Shown: one piece after another, positions 55,328-58,969 of the stretch
How positions within the stretch are numbered: position 1 is the first letter of the stretch
Layout: each line of letters starts with the position of its first letter
Source of the DNA: a virus
Virus record (IMG/VR): IMGVR_UViG_3300032053_000085
Location: 1-58,969 of that record
Strand: one strand, 5' to 3'
Length of the DNA: 58,969 bases
Notes under the pieces: generated by a model
What the model saw: only the letters and a program-made list of their open reading frames with translations
Told to the model about the DNA's origin: nothing
Databases searched by the model: none
Program-made: the position numbers and the translations under genes

Positions 55328-56127
55328 TATTGATTCTCGCAAGGTGCACTCGCGTGCCAATCGGCTGGGAATATAGGCGGTCCCGGCTTATTGTCCGTAA
55401 GCCAGTTCGTTGGATAGACCACGCCCTGGGTGGTATTGGATAGGTAGGCACCGAGCCACCCAAACGTGGAATTTCCAATGATATGGTAGTCGAACTTAAT
55501 CATATAGCTCAGATCGATCCACGGGTCTCGATCTTCGACGGCAATCAATTGTATGCTACGGCTAATCTCGTTCCACATTCGCGGGACGAGGGTATATTGG
55601 CACCATTCGTAGTCGTCGGAATAGATCACAAAGCGATCTATTCCCTTGGATTGGTGGAGATTCTTAGCATGCTTGATGAAATATTCAGCAGGCATGACTC
55701 CGTGCCAAGCGGTCGAACATGGATTGGTCACGTAATCGCCACGTCTTACGTGGATACAGGCACGTTTCGATAAGCCTCGCGGACGCCACTGGATACGTCG
55801 ACGGAACCAGTCCCTGACGTCTGACGTCCAGTAGTCCAGGGATTGGAAGTAACCTTCGAGACGATAGTTCTTGGCAGGATCGTAGTTTGCCGGAACTGAT
55901 TCCTGGTAACGCTCGTCACAAGGCACTTGGCGTGCGCCAGGACGCACGCCAAGTGCTCCGAGCCGGAAAGGGCGGGGTGTTATACCTGGAGTGTTCTGGT
56001 ACGCTTCCAGGAGGCTACAATCGGCTTCTATCAGGTGTTCGTTGCCCGGGCCGACAACCGATAGGGCGGCGGCATACTGAAAAACTTGATTACCCAACCC
56101 CCCCATTAGGGTTATATGCACTGTCAT
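55327..56127 (-). CDS. GT11-type (alpha-1,2-)fucosyltransferase
   Basis: 266 residues from the ATG at 56127 (AGGAG upstream). GT11 signatures are clear: MGGLGNQVFQYAAAL at the start, IHVRRGDYV near residue 130 (HxRRGDY), FVIYSDDYEWCQ, and IIGNSTFGWLGAYLS at the C-terminus. These enzymes transfer fucose from GDP-fucose to galactose. It heads the second leftward block. With the other two glycosyltransferases and FkbM it could build and cap a glycan on the mucin-like protein, or alter host surface glycans. A 14-bp-arm hairpin is at 55923-55956. Confidence 0.88.
   Translation of the reverse strand: MTVHITLMGGLGNQVFQYAAALSVVGPGNEHLIEADCSLLEAYQNTPGITPRPFRLGALGVRPGARQVPCDERYQESVPANYDPAKNYRLEGYFQSLDYWTSDVRDWFRRRIQWRPRGLSKRACIHVRRGDYVTNPCSTAWHGVMPAEYFIKHAKNLHQSKGIDRFVIYSDDYEWCQYTLVPRMWNEISRSIQLIAVEDRDPWIDLSYMIKFDYHIIGNSTFGWLGAYLSNTTQGVVYPTNWLTDNKPGPPIFPADWHASAPCENQ
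55923..55956. repeat. Perfect inverted repeat, 14-bp arms
   Basis: GCACTTGGCGTGCG and its complement around ccagga, within the fucosyltransferase gene. Confidence 0.92.
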
Positions 56128-56150
56128 TGAATTATGCACTCCTGTACTAG

Positions 56151-56173
56151 GTCTAGAATTCGGGTCAAAAGAT
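56151..56173 (-). repeat. 23-bp element, copy 2
   Basis: Read on the minus strand it matches the element at 6717-6739 with one difference. It lies 24-46 bp ahead of the fucosyltransferase start, the expected place for a promoter, and contains TTTGACC. Confidence 0.6.
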
Positions 56174-56588
56174 TAGTAACTGACTCACTACGTTCGTTAG
56201 TACTAGATACTGTAGCAGAGGGGAGCAGTGGTGTAAACACCACTGCTACTAGGTTTTGCTGACTTTTCCAAAAGTCATGTCAAACCGCTCAGAGCGGTTT
56301 CACGAAGGAAGCCCATACCCACGTGACTAAAAAGCACGTCGGTTGGACTCCCTGAGAACTTGCATACGGTCAAGACGACGTCGCTAGCCCCACGATCCGC
56401 TCCGCATTTTCGCGGTCGGACCAGCGAGATTTATATGGCGAAAATGCCAGTAGCCAGGGCTCTCGCTCACCTTTAGGAAGGCTTGAGTCGCACCCTTGTC
56501 GCTGAGGCTACTCCTGGTAGCGACCGGTTCTAGACTTGCGCCACGTAGATTACCCCGCCGCAAGTAAGACCAGTATAGCCACATTCAG
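56174..56588. other. Long non-coding, hairpin-rich spacer
   Basis: No convincing gene. Stems visible: AGCAGTGGTG taaa CACCACTGCT (56224-56247), GACTTTT cc AAAAGTC (56261-56276), AAACCGCT cag AGCGGTTT (56282-56300), a nested CCGC/GCGG stem near 56396-56420, GTCGCT..AGCGAC (about 56498-56523) and ACTTGCG..CGCAAGT (about 56534-56565). With the strong terminator after it, this could be a structured RNA transcribed rightward. No known RNA family is recognised and no strong promoter is seen at its left. Confidence 0.45.
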
Positions 56589-56629
56589 CGTTTCGGGGCA
56601 GGAATTTAGGTGATTCCTGCCCCGAAACG
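56589..56629 (+). terminator. Strong terminator, 17-bp stem
   Basis: CGTTTCGGGGCAGGAAT and its exact complement around a 7-nt loop, followed by gggatttttctt. It isolates the tail-fibre gene from upstream rightward transcription and ends 10 bp before the -35 box of the next promoter. Confidence 0.92.
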
Positions 56630-56639
56630 GGGATTTTTC

Positions 56640-56668
56640 TTGAGGTCTGTATTAGTTTGTGTTATACT
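56640..56668 (+). promoter_or_regulatory. Tail-fibre promoter
   Basis: TTGAGG (56640-56645), 17-bp spacer, TATACT (56663-56668). Start of transcription near 56675, some 37 bp ahead of the fibre start. Confidence 0.75.
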
Positions 56669-56711
56669 GGTGCCCTAGCCACGCCACTACCGTACTTATT
56701 TTGGATTGCCC

Positions 56712-58969
56712 ATGGACTCGCCTGATATCGTAGAAGTAATTCTGGAAGGAACTTCGACCGTCGTAGAGGTCGAAGTTCCTGGTATTCCGGGTCCAGCCGG
56801 TATTATTGGCAATATTGCCAATAATACCATTGTGGGCAATATTGCCGGAAGTACGACCGTTCCTGTCGGGCTTACGGCAACGGAAGTGAAAGCGCTTCTA
56901 GCCACAACCCCCTCCGATTTAGTGGGTCTAGGTGCCGGTGTATCTGCTGCCCTAGCAGTAGCTATCGGTGTTACTGGTGGTTTAGTAGTAAAAGATGGGG
57001 ATGTAGGCTCTAGCACTGGTAGTGCTCTATCCCTATCAGGATTTCTATCAGCTTCAGGTGTGAGAACGAGTTCAGGCAATGGGTTACTGCTAGCTACCAG
57101 TGGCAGCTACAATGCGGGTACTCGACTCCAAAACTTGGGAGTGGATGGCAAGGCCAGATTAGCCAATTACGCAGGTACCGGCGGGGTGTATTTAGATACG
57201 ACAGTTGCCGACACGTTGTCGATTCGCAACTTGGCTGATAGTGCTGGTGGCTCTCTGGCTTGTTTAAGGGCAACAATCGGAGGGACAATACCGGCAGGTC
57301 CACCGTTAAGCCCTTTGAACATCGTATCTGATGGCGGCGGCAGGTTGGTATCGTTTGTTTACACCGGAACCGAGTACATTGATACTTTGGCTGGTGGAGT
57401 GCTCAAAGGTTTCAAGGCAACCGGAACGGTTCCGTTTGTTATTGATTCAGGGTCAGCGACACTAAATCTGCAAACGGGCGGAGCGAATCGTCTTAGCATC
57501 GATGGCACTGGTAACGTGACAGCAAGCGGAACGGTTAAAGCAGGAAACGGCACAGGTGGAGTTGGCTCAGGTGATCGTTACACGATCTACCACACTGACA
57601 CGACTTTCAATCGATCAGTTGGGTTGTATCACGCTGAAGACGGTACAGAAGGTGGACTAAAGGCAACAAGCCGAATCGTGATGAAGCCGGGAGGGAATTT
57701 TGTAATTTCCCCTACTGGTCAATCAACGGTAACTGCGTCAATGGCAGTAGCCTCTAGCGAGTTCCAATGGACTACGTTCAACGGCACATTAGTATTCTTG
57801 CCAACGGCTACAAGCGTCGTCCCTGCGAAATTCAGGGGCCTTGCGAGTCAAACGGCTAACTTGCTTGAGTGCCAAACAAGCACACCGACAACGGTATTCT
57901 CGGTTAGTCCAACTGGAGACATCACGGCAAGCGGAGTAGTTGATGCGAGGACTGCAACTAGCGGACATAGGCTAGGTCATTTTGGTGTCGTAGACGCGGT
58001 TACGTTTGGGGTGCCTGGAACTAGCTATGGGAGCTTTCAAGCTGGCAGTAACGGAGGGTTCACATGGCTTAGTGGGGCATTAGGTCTTTGGTATCAGTCC
58101 GCTAGCGTGATGCAGATTAGCAATAGCTCGACTGTATCCAATGCCCTTGGCTCTCTGGCTTGTGCTAATGTAACGGCAAGCGGAACGCTAAACGTCACTG
58201 GTGCAGCATCATTCGGAACAAACCTAAGTGCTACATCGGTAACAATTAGCGGCTTGCTCGATCTTCGCCCAGCGGCAACAGCCAACATAATCCAGTTCGC
58301 AACAAATGGTTTTCTTCGCTCGGATACTTCACAGCTCACGCTTTACAACGCTGGAACAGCGACAAACGGCATTAGTTTCAATCGCAACGGAACAACCCTA
58401 AACCTATCATCTACATACATGCTTGGTTGGGGATCGGCGACGCAGGCCGATGGTGGTGTCATTGATACTACACTGTCTCGATTGGCAGCCGGAGTAATAG
58501 GGGCGGGAGGTAGTATCCAGTCAACTGCAGGAACTTGGTTGATTGAAAACTCTAACGGTTCATTCAGGTTTTGGACCGATGTTTGGGCATCAAGGCAAAG
58601 CAATGGGGTTTTGCAGATCGGGACGACGAATAACAATGCACTTGGCTCTCTGGCTTGTGCAAACGTAACGGCCAGCGGAACGGTGACAGCCTCTAGCACT
58701 GGCACCCACACGTTTGGCACGACTAATACGGTGACGATGGCTGCGGGTTCGTTAACAGCAAGCGGCAATGTTAGAGCCTCTGGAAGTAGTAGTTTTGGCT
58801 CAGCGTCCAATGGCGGAAGTGCTTTAGAGGCTTATGGCACTACAGGTATTCTCACTCCCTTTCGTGTTTACGTTAATGGCTCGCAGAGTTTCCGAGTGAC
58901 GGATGCTGGGGTAGTCGAAGCTTTATCTACGGGAACTCACACATTCGGCACGACTAATACGGTGACGAT
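56712..58969 (+). CDS. Tail fibre / receptor-binding protein, 3' end beyond window
   Basis: Open from the ATG at 56712 (MDSPDIVEVILEGTSTVVEV) to the end of the window, over 750 codons without stop. A collagen-like start (PGIPGPAGIIG) is followed by a long Thr/Ser/Gly/Ala-rich beta-repeat body. A motif NALGSLACANVTASGT recurs (near 57250 as GSLAC, 58145 and 58641), with further TASGT and FGTTNTVTM units. This pattern is typical of trimeric phage fibres. Its base use (more A, fewer CTAG) differs from the rest, suggesting exchange with other phages. Position at the end of a block with its own promoter fits a host-range gene. Confidence 0.8.
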   Translation, partial: MDSPDIVEVILEGTSTVVEVEVPGIPGPAGIIGNIANNTIVGNIAGSTTVPVGLTATEVKALLATTPSDLVGLGAGVSAALAVAIGVTGGLVVKDGDVGSSTGSALSLSGFLSASGVRTSSGNGLLLATSGSYNAGTRLQNLGVDGKARLANYAGTGGVYLDTTVADTLSIRNLADSAGGSLACLRATIGGTIPAGPPLSPLNIVSDGGGRLVSFVYTGTEYIDTLAGGVLKGFKATGTVPFVIDSGSATLNLQTGGANRLSIDGTGNVTASGTVKAGNGTGGVGSGDRYTIYHTDTTFNRSVGLYHAEDGTEGGLKATSRIVMKPGGNFVISPTGQSTVTASMAVASSEFQWTTFNGTLVFLPTATSVVPAKFRGLASQTANLLECQTSTPTTVFSVSPTGDITASGVVDARTATSGHRLGHFGVVDAVTFGVPGTSYGSFQAGSNGGFTWLSGALGLWYQSASVMQISNSSTVSNALGSLACANVTASGTLNVTGAASFGTNLSATSVTISGLLDLRPAATANIIQFATNGFLRSDTSQLTLYNAGTATNGISFNRNGTTLNLSSTYMLGWGSATQADGGVIDTTLSRLAAGVIGAGGSIQSTAGTWLIENSNGSFRFWTDVWASRQSNGVLQIGTTNNNALGSLACANVTASGTVTASSTGTHTFGTTNTVTMAAGSLTASGNVRASGSSSFGSASNGGSALEAYGTTGILTPFRVYVNGSQSFRVTDAGVVEALSTGTHTFGTTNTVT
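58716..58969 (+). repeat. 23-bp direct repeat in fibre gene, second copy at window end
   Basis: The sequence starting ggcacgactaatacggtgac occurs at 58716-58738 and again at 58947-58969, where the window stops. It encodes GTTNTVT. The coincidence of the window edge with a repeat may be chance, or may mark an assembly break at repetitive DNA. Confidence 0.85.

Noticed and set aside
56384-56584. 66-codon minus-strand open frame
   Set aside because: No ribosome site, atypical composition, and it lies in the hairpin-rich spacer.
1-58969. Integrase, repressor or attachment site for lysogeny
   Set aside because: No such gene or att-like structure is visible; the phage appears lytic.
1-58969. Insertion sequences or transposases
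   Set aside because: None seen; the mobile genes are free-standing HNH nucleases without terminal inverted repeats.

Overview
This window is most of the genome of a lytic, tailed double-stranded DNA phage, probably with a long non-contractile tail: it has a 1063-residue tape measure, no sheath or baseplate set, and no integrase, repressor, tRNA or bacterial housekeeping gene. The host is not determined. Secreted and lipobox-bearing phage proteins, Cys-rich CC..G.C..C..GG repeats and some small-protein families remind me of Planctomycetota and freshwater metagenomic phages, but that is an inference. The right edge cuts an open tail-fibre gene and the left edge is non-coding, so the genome may continue at both sides.

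Layout. Positions 1-562 are non-coding and full of CTAG-rich palindromic repeats. Positions 563-4141 hold accessory genes on both strands: a coiled-coil protein, an FkbM methyltransferase, an HU-like protein and small unknowns. The rightward late block runs from 4209 to 25084: terminase, a putative structured RNA with its own promoter and terminator (about 6552-6723), portal, protease/scaffold, decoration protein, capsid, a papain-like protease and a redox lipoprotein, neck and tail genes with a -1 frameshift, tape measure, and a 1007-residue Thr/Cys-rich mucin-like protein. A glycosyltransferase follows at 25177-27201.

A leftward early block runs from 50792 back to 27276: sigma-like protein, SNF2 helicase, primase, DnaB, MazG, DNA polymerase, dNMP kinase, clamp loader, single-strand binding protein, RecA, flap exonuclease, resolvase, clamp, UDG/exonuclease, an Mre11-Rad50 set with the ATPase split into separate genes, and a second glycosyltransferase. 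A short rightward block (50902-52865) carries a phosphoesterase, a zinc protein, a SprT-like protease and PhoH. A second leftward block (56127-52862) has small membrane or secreted proteins and a GT11 fucosyltransferase. A tail fibre begins at 56712.

Two signals go beyond a standard phage. First, three glycosyltransferases and an FkbM methyltransferase surround a mucin-like virion protein whose C-terminus is an 18-bp minisatellite encoding TTTGGA/TTTAAP repeats. This could be a phage-encoded mucin-type O-glycosylation system. Second, perfect inverted repeats with 10-16 bp arms and very short loops are scattered through coding genes at a frequency far above my hand estimate for chance. Homing-type HNH genes are also active here: two intact copies and two deletion remnants, three of them preceded by the same promoter-hairpin leader.
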